Below the pieces are notes generated by a model. That model saw nothing but the letters and a program-made list of their open reading frames with translations. It did not search any database and had not been told where the DNA came from. From Rikenella microfusus (GTDB taxonomy: Bacteria; Bacteroidota; Bacteroidia; Bacteroidales; Tenuifilaceae), in the NCBI GenBank assembly GCA_020722565.1, contig DYKO01000022.1, forward strand, positions 1 through 43,462: a stretch of 43,462 nt of DNA, in the 5' to 3' direction. Position 1 is the first letter of the stretch, and every line of letters starts with the position of its first letter. Below, in pieces: positions 16,680 to 24,922 of the stretch. A program made the translations under genes and the position numbers.

Positions 16680-17273
16680 ATGGTTAAGAAATTGTTGGAA
16701 CTTGTGTTTGCTACAAGTAACGAGCACAAGTTAAGAGAGGTGCAACATGTACTAGGCGAACGAATTAAACTTATGCCACTCAAATCCATCGGAATAAATG
16801 AAGACATTCCGGAAAATTATCATACCCTCCAAGAGAATGCTTTGCAAAAAGCACGATATATTTATGAAAAAACGGGTAAGAATTGTTTTGCCGATGATAC
16901 CGGCCTTGAGGTGCAGGCACTAAACTGGGAACCCGGTGTTTTTAGCGCCCGTTACGCTGGCGATGAAAAAAATCCTAAGGAAAATATCCGAAAACTTTTG
17001 AACAATCTAAGGGATGTTGAAAATCGATGTGCTCGCTTCAGAACCGTTATAGCCCTAATACTCGATGGTCATGAGTATCTCTTTGAGGGAATTGTATGGG
17101 GTAGAATTATTGACCATGAGCGAGGCTCCGATGGTTTTGGCTACGATCCCATTTTTGTTCCCGATGGCTTTGACCAAACTTTTGCCGAGATGCCATTATC
17201 TGTCAAAAACTCCATAAGCCATCGCGGAATGGCGGTTAGCAAGTTAAACCAGTTTTTGCGAAACTTGTGTTGA
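16680..17273 (+). CDS. rdgB: XTP/dITP pyrophosphatase (RdgB/HAM1 family)
   Basis: The 197-residue enzyme hydrolyses non-canonical purine nucleoside triphosphates (dITP, XTP) to monophosphates. This house-cleaning role prevents base-analogue incorporation in DNA. The N-terminal substrate signature is VFATSNEHKLREV and the catalytic region is CFADDTGLEVQALNWEPGVF. The later GSDGFGYDPIFVPDG and SHRGMA motifs are also intact. The ATG at 16680 is preferred to a TTG one codon earlier. It sits between a Usp gene and porZ in the same orientation. Confidence 0.95.
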   Translation: MVKKLLELVFATSNEHKLREVQHVLGERIKLMPLKSIGINEDIPENYHTLQENALQKARYIYEKTGKNCFADDTGLEVQALNWEPGVFSARYAGDEKNPKENIRKLLNNLRDVENRCARFRTVIALILDGHEYLFEGIVWGRIIDHERGSDGFGYDPIFVPDGFDQTFAEMPLSVKNSISHRGMAVSKLNQFLRNLC

Positions 17274-17331
17274 TGCAATAAAGCCCTTTTTTAATCCGTT
17301 TTTGCCTTACAATTATCTTGTTGGATTAAAC

Positions 17332-19629
17332 ATGGCAACAAAGCAGCTATTAACATCGATTCTACTACTAATTTTTTGCACTGCAAATGCACAACCTCCC
17401 GTTGGACAATGGCGCGATTATTTTGCCCTAAACGATGCAAAAGCGGTTTCGTTGTCAGGGCAAAGCATCTCATGTGCAGCCAGCAATGGTTTTTTTACAT
17501 TTAATATAGAAACGGGTACCTTAGAAAAATTTACAACTGTTAATGGTTTATCCGGTGTGGATGTTTCTTCAATTTTAGATATCCCAGAATTGGGAATAAC
17601 CGTTGTGGGTTTTGCTTCCGGAAATATCAATTTTATTTATAACGATACCAAACAGGTAATTAGCATTCCGTTTATAATGGAAAAGCCCATGAGTGGCAGC
17701 AAGCGGATTAATAATTTTCTTTACCACGACGCCCTGATCTATACTTCAACCGATTTTGGAATAGTTGTAATTGATCCCGTAAAGTTAGAAGTAAAGGATA
17801 CCTATTATGTGGTTCAAAACGCAGGGTCCCTACGTGTCCGAAAAATGGTTTTCTGGGGTAACCGTTTTTGGGTTGCTTCAAATCAAGGTGTTTTCAGCGC
17901 CAATGCAAACGACCCGCTTTTAATTAACTATGAGCAGTGGAGGCATGAAAATTTTTTTACTAACCCGAATGCTGAATGCATTTCGTTATCGGCAACAGGT
18001 TCCTCTCTGGTTGCTGTCGAGAGCAATGCTGGATTTGACATTGTTTGGATTAACTCCAATAGCAGCTGGTTTGAACTGGACAGACCCTATACAGATGTTT
18101 CGGGAGTAGCAATCGGTTTTGGGAAAATATTAGTTTTCTCTAAAAATGCCATTCAATCCTATTCTGAACAGCGTGTCAAGGGGATTGGCTTAACCTCTTA
18201 TTCCTTTGGGGGCACCCCCAGTATTAACGATTGTTTATTTATTGATACCAACAGAATAGCCCTTGCCGATAACTTTAACGGACTTGTATGGGGAACACTG
18301 GTTAATCAAAAAATAAGTACACCCACGGGTCCCTTTAGTAATAATTTTTTTGCACTTGATGTAAGTTCTGAATATGTAGTAGGTGCAGCTGGGTCCTACG
18401 ATAATGCATTTGGCAATATATGGTCTCCTTTTATTGCTCACATATATAATGGAACAAGGTGGTCGTACTTTGCCGATTGGTTTCAACACGACGCGGTAAG
18501 GGTAAAATTCGATCCTCAAAATCCTATGCGTTACTATGTAGCCAGTTGGGGTAGCGGACTTTACCGGTTTAGTGGTAGCGAAATGGATGGACATTTTACG
18601 CCAGAAAACAGCACCCTACAGAGTGTTTTTCCCGGACAACCCTATTGCCGAATTGCCGGCATGGATTTAGATTCAAGGGGAAACCTTTGGGTGGCCAACT
18701 CTGAAGCGGCTAATCCTATTTCGGTGTTAACCCAACAGGGAACTTGGAAGTCGTTTGCTTATGCCGGAGCCATTAACACGGGTCGGATTCTTTCCCTCAC
18801 GGTTTCACCCGATCAAAATATTTGGTTAGCGCTAGCCCTCGATTATGGTTTGTTTGTTTTAAATCCAGGTAGCAGTATTGAGAATATTTCGGACGATTTA
18901 TACCAAAAATTCCGACCACGCGATAGCAACGGAAACACCTTCCTTAATGAGATTACTTCTCTGGCTTTTGATCGGGATGGTTACCTTTGGCTGGGTACTA
19001 ATCAGGGGGTTTTAGTCAGCTACAATCCACAAAGGGTATTTCAGGGGGAAACTTTTTTTCAGAAAATAAAAATCCCCGATGTGGTGCCAGGATTAGCAGT
19101 TTACCTGCTCGAAACAGAAGAAATTAGCTGTATTGATGTTGACGGGGGTAATAGGAAGTGGTTTGGAACCTCTAAATCGGGCGTATTTCTTTTCTCAGCT
19201 GACGGAACTAAACAGATTCATCACTTTAATACATCCAATAGCCCCTTACCTTCAAATACCATTTTGAGCATTAAGGTACATCCCGTGAGTGGTGAGGTAT
19301 TTATAGCTACTGAAAAAGGATTGATATCATTTAGAGGGGAATCAAATCAGCCCTCGGCAAACTTTGATAATGTTTATGCATTTCCTAATCCGGTAAGACC
19401 ATCATATTCAGGAGTAGTGACCATTACCGGATTAATGGATAATTCTGTGGTTAAAATTACTGATGTTGCCGGTAATTTAGTGTATGAAACACGCTCAAAT
19501 GGAGGCATGGCAACCTGGGATGGTAAAACCAAAAGTGGTAAGCGAGTTGCAACTGGGGTGTATCTGGTATTTTGTTCCGATTCAAGTGGTAAGCAGGCTG
19601 CCGTTACAAAAATCCTTTTTATAAAATAA
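17332..19629 (+). CDS. porZ: Type IX secretion system PorZ-like protein
   Basis: From the ATG at 17332 the product is 765 residues with a signal peptide (KQLLTSILLLIFCTANA, cleaved near residue 20). Two beta-propeller regions (about 25-670) carry repeats of the two-component-regulator type, such as DSRGNLWVANSEAAN, DQNIWLALALD and DRDGYLWLGTNQGVLV. The C-terminal 80 residues form a type IX sorting-like domain (YAFPNPVRPSYSGVVTITG ... GKRVATGVYLVF). Size and plan match Porphyromonas PorZ, an outer-membrane-associated part of the attachment complex that delivers anionic LPS to cargo. An upstream TTG would precede the signal peptide and is rejected. recO follows after 2 bases. The assignment rests on architecture and recognised N-terminal similarity. 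Confidence 0.8.
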   Translation: MATKQLLTSILLLIFCTANAQPPVGQWRDYFALNDAKAVSLSGQSISCAASNGFFTFNIETGTLEKFTTVNGLSGVDVSSILDIPELGITVVGFASGNINFIYNDTKQVISIPFIMEKPMSGSKRINNFLYHDALIYTSTDFGIVVIDPVKLEVKDTYYVVQNAGSLRVRKMVFWGNRFWVASNQGVFSANANDPLLINYEQWRHENFFTNPNAECISLSATGSSLVAVESNAGFDIVWINSNSSWFELDRPYTDVSGVAIGFGKILVFSKNAIQSYSEQRVKGIGLTSYSFGGTPSINDCLFIDTNRIALADNFNGLVWGTLVNQKISTPTGPFSNNFFALDVSSEYVVGAAGSYDNAFGNIWSPFIAHIYNGTRWSYFADWFQHDAVRVKFDPQNPMRYYVASWGSGLYRFSGSEMDGHFTPENSTLQSVFPGQPYCRIAGMDLDSRGNLWVANSEAANPISVLTQQGTWKSFAYAGAINTGRILSLTVSPDQNIWLALALDYGLFVLNPGSSIENISDDLYQKFRPRDSNGNTFLNEITSLAFDRDGYLWLGTNQGVLVSYNPQRVFQGETFFQKIKIPDVVPGLAVYLLETEEISCIDVDGGNRKWFGTSKSGVFLFSADGTKQIHHFNTSNSPLPSNTILSIKVHPVSGEVFIATEKGLISFRGESNQPSANFDNVYAFPNPVRPSYSGVVTITGLMDNSVVKITDVAGNLVYETRSNGGMATWDGKTKSGKRVATGVYLVFCSDSSGKQAAVTKILFIK

Positions 19630-19631
19630 TC

Positions 19632-20360
19632 ATGCTAGCCGAAAACAGCGTAATTGTTCTTCGATCGGTTCGGTATCGGGAAAATAGCCTAATTGTTAGC
19701 TGCTACGGTAGGCAGAGCGGGAGAATATCGCTTTTGGTAAATCAGGCTTTTCCAAAAGGGAAAAAAAGCGGACGTAACGTCTTCTTTCAGCCATTATCAA
19801 TTCTTGATGTTGTTTACTATAGCCGCCTGAACAATGAAATTCAAAGGGTAAAAGAGGTATCACCTGCTTATTTCCTCGCGACAATTCATCATAATCCAGT
19901 AAAATTAGCGATTGCTGTTTTTCTAAGCGAACTAATTTATAGAAGCATACGCGAAGAAGAAGAAAATAGTAACCTCTTCAGTTTTTTGGAAAATGCAATT
20001 GTAATACTTGATAACCTCCATTCAGGGTTGGCAAATTTTCATTTGTTGTTTATGATTCAACTCACACGATACCTTGGGTTTTATCCGGCTAATGAATGGA
20101 ACCCAACTGAGTTGTTTTTTGATATTAAAAATGGAAAATTTATTGGCTACGAACCGGCACATGGGTTTTACCTGAATAGGGAAATCAGTGAATTACTAGG
20201 AAAAGTTATGCAGCTTCCTCTTCAATATCCCGAAAAATTAGCCTTGAATCATAAGATGAGGATTGCTCTTATTGACGGTTTAACACAATACTATCGTTTT
20301 CATTTGGGCGTTGGAATAAATTTCAGATCACTTCCTGTACTAATGCAATTATTTGAGTAA
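19632..20360 (+). CDS. recO: DNA repair protein RecO
   Basis: The 242-residue protein has the RecO OB fold at its N-terminus (ENSVIVLRSVRYRENSLIVSCY) and a helical C-terminal half. It loads RecA onto SSB-covered single-stranded DNA in the RecFOR pathway. The usual zinc-finger cysteines of some RecO proteins are absent. It begins 2 bases after the porZ stop, so translation is probably coupled. No RecF or RecR gene is in the window. No clear terminator is seen after it. Confidence 0.92.
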   Translation: MLAENSVIVLRSVRYRENSLIVSCYGRQSGRISLLVNQAFPKGKKSGRNVFFQPLSILDVVYYSRLNNEIQRVKEVSPAYFLATIHHNPVKLAIAVFLSELIYRSIREEEENSNLFSFLENAIVILDNLHSGLANFHLLFMIQLTRYLGFYPANEWNPTELFFDIKNGKFIGYEPAHGFYLNREISELLGKVMQLPLQYPEKLALNHKMRIALIDGLTQYYRFHLGVGINFRSLPVLMQLFE

Positions 20361-20991
20361 AAAAAGGGCCAAATACTTTAAATATACATTAATACGTATT
20401 AGCTAATCCGATTTTGCCTAAAGGCCTGGTAAATCAATGATTTGTCGGAATAAACCCAGATACCCATTGACTAACCAACAAGCTAAGTATTAGTTCATTA
20501 CATTTCTATTGTTTAATCTGGGATAAAATTGAAAAAATCATGCGTGTGGGGGGATGAATATTAACATTAAAAAATGTAAGTTCCTGATATATATAATAAT
20601 TAAATTTTTTTCAGTAAAAAATGAAAGTTTTTTATTGACAATACAAAATCAAAATAGTAAAGTGCTAATTTTTTAAAGATATATGCTTGCAAAATTGGAT
20701 AAATGCACAGAGAAGAAATAAAACAGTGAGCCGTCAGTGGTGAAAAAAATTAAATTATAGGGGACGCTTACGAAAAGAGTATATGCAAATATTCGCCTAA
20801 CTATAAGAACATGAATTAAGGTTTTATAGATAGTTCTCTTTTAATCGGATATTCGAGTAATTATAATTGCGACAAGCGATGTCGTATGCTTATCATCAGT
20901 GAAACATTTAGTGTTTTCGGTCAAAACTGCTAAAAGTTTTAACACGACTAAAAAATTTTATAGCGGCTAACTTTTTTGAATTAACGTAATA
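20361..20991. other. Gene-free AT-rich spacer
   Basis: No supported coding frame, tRNA or clear terminator is seen. The one distinct site is a 12-bp perfect palindrome, TAATACGTATTA, at 20390-20401, 30 bases after recO. A sigma70-like TTGACA (20635-20640) with TAAAGT 17 bases on occurs here, but this hexamer is not the usual promoter form in this phylum. Confidence 0.5.
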
Positions 20992-21827
20992 TTATGCTTT
21001 GTCCGGGAAGCATAACGTCAACCTAATACCTTGAGCGCCTAAAAGGGTATCGCTGCTGGTAATGGTGGCTTTTGATGCATCAATTAGCACAACTTGACCC
21101 TTTCCGCAAACCGTGGCTGTATCGCCAGAAACCATAAGAGCGGTTGATTCATCGGTACCTGCGCAGATGTACTAGGATTTTTACTCACTGAGATTAATCG
21201 GTTCATTCGTTGTCTTTTAATAAAATGTTGGTCAATTATAACCGATTTAATCAAATCCAACCCTTTGCCAATTTCAATGTTATGGGGTACAATATGGCGG
21301 TAATTTTCCTCTTCGGAGTAAACAAGTTGTTTTCCTGTAATCATTAGTTTGCTCATTACGGCAGCGCCTGCACTTGTTTCAGCAATAACAGCACCATTTT
21401 GATAGGCTTCAATAATGGCACGTTGAAGGGGAGTGCCCCCAATAATATCCATAAATATGTTTTGATTGCCACTGGAGATATAAATAAGCGAAGCTTTTTT
21501 GAGTGTATCTATCCACCATTGCTTCAATGAATCGCTCTTATTGATAATAAGAGCAAACGTTTTTTCAATACCTTTATCGGTAAACTGTTTAAGCGCATAA
21601 TAGGCTGCACTATCGGGTTCCTCGCTAGCAATGGGTAGCACAACCATATAGCCTTTTTGGCGCAATCCCGAAATATTGATTATTTCTTCTATCATGCTAT
21701 TGGGGCGTTTACCACCACCAATAATATAAAGTTTCCCCTTGATTTGGTTGGGCTGCTGGGTACATTTAAATAATGTTAGTGAAGTTACCCCAAGAGTAAG
21801 GTATACCAAAAAACTTCTACCTGTCAT
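20992..21827 (-). pseudogene. Cyanophycinase-like lipoprotein (peptidase S51), one-base frameshift
   Basis: The first 218 codons read as a cyanophycinase-family serine hydrolase. They include a lipoprotein signal (Cys22 after LTLFK), the GGG loop IIGGGKRP, nucleophile Ser152 in AETSAGAAV, and His201 in IDQHFIKRQR. Near 21173 the frame shifts. The natural continuation YICAGTDESTALMVSGDTA is read in another frame up to TAA at 20992-20994, and the uninterrupted frame instead runs into unrelated sequence and stops at 21084. Inserting one A in CCTAGTAC would restore a 278-residue protein of normal family length. The loss may be a real mutation or a sequencing error. Family members cleave cyanophycin or beta-aspartyl peptides; no cyanophycin synthetase is present. 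Confidence 0.85.
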
Positions 21828-21889
21828 GTATTTAAAATAGTTTGTTTACTTTTTTACATTTTAAAAAGGGAAAACCCTTAACTGGGGGG

Positions 21890-24829
21890 TTAATTTTTTA
21901 GGTATTTATCAATTTCTAGCAACATTTGTTGGGTTCTGATTGGCTTTTCGAGGACGGAGTTAAACCCAAATTCCTGAAGTTTAATATGAGACACCTGTTC
22001 GGGATATGCTGTTTGACCAACAACCGGAAGGTTTTGGTTAATGTTTTTAATAATATGGGTTGCCTCAAAGCCATCCATTTCGGGCATTACAAGGTCCATA
22101 AGAACCAAATTAATATTTTCTTCGCTTTCGATGAACTTCAGGGCTTCCTTGCCATTACGTGCCCAGAGTAATTTAACTTGTGTTTTATGCAGCGCTGCTT
22201 TGAAGTAGATAAAGTTGGCAGCAACATCGTCGGCAATTAGAATGGTTTTTCCCAGCCAGTTATATTTTTTGATACCATTTCCCACATAGGTGTTATCAAA
22301 CTTCATGTTTATTGGTACAAAGGGAATTGTAAAAAATACGCTGGTTCCAGAATTTGGGGTACTATTAATCCATATTTCCCCTCCCAATTTTTCTACGATA
22401 TGCTTTGATATGGCTAAGCCAAGACCTAAGCCTCCATGTTTGCGTGTGCTAGAATCATCGGCTTGACGAAATGGGTTAAATATATATTCTATTTTGTCGG
22501 GGCTAATTCCTATTCCGCTGTCAACAACGTAAAACATCATGTTTTTTTCATCTTTTAGCCTATAGCCGAATTCTACGAACCCATTAGGGGTAAACTTAAA
22601 TGCGTTGGACAAGAGGTGCTTAATAACCTCTTTGAGTCGTCCGTAATCGCTTAATATAACAAGGTCATCATGGCCGATTTCCTTTCGTAGGCTAAGCTTA
22701 ATTTTGGAGTTCCCCTTTTCCAGTTCCTCGAACTCGAGGAATATCTCATTTAAAAGGGCATTTACTGAAAACTCTGTTTTTTTAATACTTATTTGTCCGG
22801 TTTCAATTTGCGATATTTCAATTAGGTTTTCAATCAAACGGAGCAGCTCATTGGAATTGCTGTAAATCATTTCGTAAAACCCGGTTCGCTCTTGGGCGCT
22901 AATCGAATTATCGGCTAAAAGAGAGGTAAATCCGATTATGGCATTCAGGGGGGTTCTTATTTCATGGGAAAGATTGTTAAGGAAAGAGGTTTTTAATCGG
23001 TCCGATTCCTCAGCTTTTGCTTTAGCCAGCAATATTTCTTTTTCGTATTCTTTCCAACGGGTAATGTTTTCAATAATCAGCAGTATGTGCTGCAAATTGG
23101 AATTTTGGTTGAAAACTGGTGAAAATGATGCTCTCCCCCAAATTATTGTTCCCTCTTTGCTAATTAGTTGTATTTCGCCCTGCCAATGTTTTCCAGATTT
23201 TACCTGATCAAGTGCCTTTGTGAGGTTCCCTTCAGAATTTGCCTCGAGATTTATATCGAGAATGCTTTTGCTATAAAGTTCATCAATGGTTAATCCAGTT
23301 AGTTCAGTGAAATTAGGATTTATATATTCAAATTCATTGTAGGGCGATAGAATGACAATACTTACAGGTGTGAATTCTATGGCTTTTGAGAGTACATCAC
23401 GGTAATGCTCAATTTCTTTTTTACGAGTAATATCGTGCAAAATGCCACCAATTTTAAGTTGGTTATTAACTCCCAAAAACTTAAATCGCTGGTGCAGCAT
23501 ATATTTACGATTCCCCTTGTTGTCAAACAACAGGATTTCAGCTTCTTCGTTTATGTATGTTTTGTTTTCGGTTTGTTGTTGATTGATTAACTCCTTTATA
23601 TTTTGGTTGTTGGTAAGGTTTTTAAGATAAAAGTTTTGGAATAGAATATTATGTGTTATTCCATCTTCAATATAAACTCCAAAAGGGAGGGAATCAAAAA
23701 AAACAGTGAACTGATTCTGAGTTTGCCTTATAATTTCTTCGTTTGCATGGGTAGCACTATTGTCTTCAATTTCTTCTGCTATGGCAATTATATTGCCAAA
23801 TCTATCGAAAAGTGGATAGGCATGAAGCGATATAACTATTTTTTTACCGTTGGATAAAAATCTGGATTCTTCATGATAGATATCGGTTTCTCCATTGAGG
23901 ATACCAGAGATTGGGCACTCTGAGGTGTGGCAATAAATGCTGCCAAAATATTCGTAGCAAAACTGTGCCTCAGTGCGTGAGCCCTTATTACCAGTGATTT
24001 CTTTGAACTTTTTGTTTTCAAAAATAACCCTGAAATTCTTATCGATAATTCTAATACCTTTACTCATGCTTTGCAGAGCCTGAGGCATATATACCAAGTC
24101 CAACAAGTTTGCTCCATCTAAAAGTGGGGCTAGATTATCTGTAGCTTGTTGCTCACGACGATACAATTGTTTACCATATAAAAGAAAAGCTAAAGATGCA
24201 GCATACAGTAATGAAAGAATAAATATTATGTAGTAGGATAGTGCCTTGAAACTGTAAAGTTCTGGTGTTGCTATATAGACGCTCTCAGAATCATCAATGC
24301 TGTTTAGCTTAGCAAGAAAAAATTTCCTTTTTGGGGATAAAATAGATTGAGCAGCTGCTATGTTGTTTTCAGTTTCAATTGAACACTTGATCCCGCTGTA
24401 TGTGCTATACAGTTGAAATATTTTATCGATTGGGTACCAGCAAATTATATCTATTTCATTATTTTTAATATTGTGTTTAGCATAAAAGCGATTGTTTATC
24501 TTAATGGCAATATTTGATCCAAAAAGCAAGCTGTCCGAAAAAACAAATAGATTGGGTTGTTTTGAACCAATAGATTGGGGCAAACCAAAAATTAATTCTG
24601 AATCCTTTTCAAGAGAGCCTATTGTGTTATTCTTAATACCCCAAAATAGTTTTTCTATGCTATATGTAAAGTCAGTATTTGATGATTTTATTTCTGCAAG
24701 CAATTTTTGTTGGTAATGTTGGTCTAGTTTTTTTCCCCCCTGCCAGATCAGAATAATTATTCCAGCCAGCGCAAAAGCAAAAGAAGTAAAAAGTACCTTT
24801 TCGGAAATAAACCTAAATAACTTAGACAC
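21890..24829 (-). CDS. Hybrid sensor histidine kinase with response-regulator domain
   Basis: This 979-residue protein has two membrane helices (about 13-30 and 195-217) around a periplasmic sensor, then three PAS-type domains (about 250-355, 370-470 and 480-600). The first PAS holds a cysteine-rich stretch, FCYEYFGSIYCHTSECPI, seen in some redox or metal-sensing PAS domains. HisKA follows with the phospho-acceptor in NLSHEIRTPLNAIIGF. The ATPase boxes are NAFKFTPNGF, DSGIGIS and GGLGLGLAIS. The C-terminal receiver (about 855-979) has its acceptor in LVLMDLVMPEMDG and the conserved LEKPI lysine. The start codon is GTG at 24829; no ATG precedes the first membrane helix. The hybrid plan implies a further phosphotransfer partner, which is not nearby. 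Confidence 0.92.
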   Translation of the reverse strand: MSKLFRFISEKVLFTSFAFALAGIIILIWQGGKKLDQHYQQKLLAEIKSSNTDFTYSIEKLFWGIKNNTIGSLEKDSELIFGLPQSIGSKQPNLFVFSDSLLFGSNIAIKINNRFYAKHNIKNNEIDIICWYPIDKIFQLYSTYSGIKCSIETENNIAAAQSILSPKRKFFLAKLNSIDDSESVYIATPELYSFKALSYYIIFILSLLYAASLAFLLYGKQLYRREQQATDNLAPLLDGANLLDLVYMPQALQSMSKGIRIIDKNFRVIFENKKFKEITGNKGSRTEAQFCYEYFGSIYCHTSECPISGILNGETDIYHEESRFLSNGKKIVISLHAYPLFDRFGNIIAIAEEIEDNSATHANEEIIRQTQNQFTVFFDSLPFGVYIEDGITHNILFQNFYLKNLTNNQNIKELINQQQTENKTYINEEAEILLFDNKGNRKYMLHQRFKFLGVNNQLKIGGILHDITRKKEIEHYRDVLSKAIEFTPVSIVILSPYNEFEYINPNFTELTGLTIDELYSKSILDINLEANSEGNLTKALDQVKSGKHWQGEIQLISKEGTIIWGRASFSPVFNQNSNLQHILLIIENITRWKEYEKEILLAKAKAEESDRLKTSFLNNLSHEIRTPLNAIIGFTSLLADNSISAQERTGFYEMIYSNSNELLRLIENLIEISQIETGQISIKKTEFSVNALLNEIFLEFEELEKGNSKIKLSLRKEIGHDDLVILSDYGRLKEVIKHLLSNAFKFTPNGFVEFGYRLKDEKNMMFYVVDSGIGISPDKIEYIFNPFRQADDSSTRKHGGLGLGLAISKHIVEKLGGEIWINSTPNSGTSVFFTIPFVPINMKFDNTYVGNGIKKYNWLGKTILIADDVAANFIYFKAALHKTQVKLLWARNGKEALKFIESEENINLVLMDLVMPEMDGFEATHIIKNINQNLPVVGQTAYPEQVSHIKLQEFGFNSVLEKPIRTQQMLLEIDKYLKN

Positions 24830-24877
24830 AACTTAAATTCATTGTTACTTGTCAAAAGTAAAATTTTTCATTCATAT

Positions 24878-24912
24878 AAAAAAAGTGGGCATATAAATAC
24901 GCCCACTTTTTT
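24878..24912 (-). terminator. Terminator of the C25 protease gene
   Basis: AAAAAAAGTGGGC (24878-24890) and GCCCACTTTTTT (24901-24912) form a strong stem flanked by A and T runs, so it could act in both directions. It sits just after the protease stop, upstream of the histidine kinase start. Confidence 0.9.
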
Positions 24913-24922
24913 AACAAGATAA

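Noticed and set aside
20635-20663. Sigma70-like TTGACA with TAAAGT
   Set aside because: The spacing is good, but the housekeeping promoter form in this phylum is TTTG/TAnnTTTG, and no gene follows within several hundred bases on that strand.
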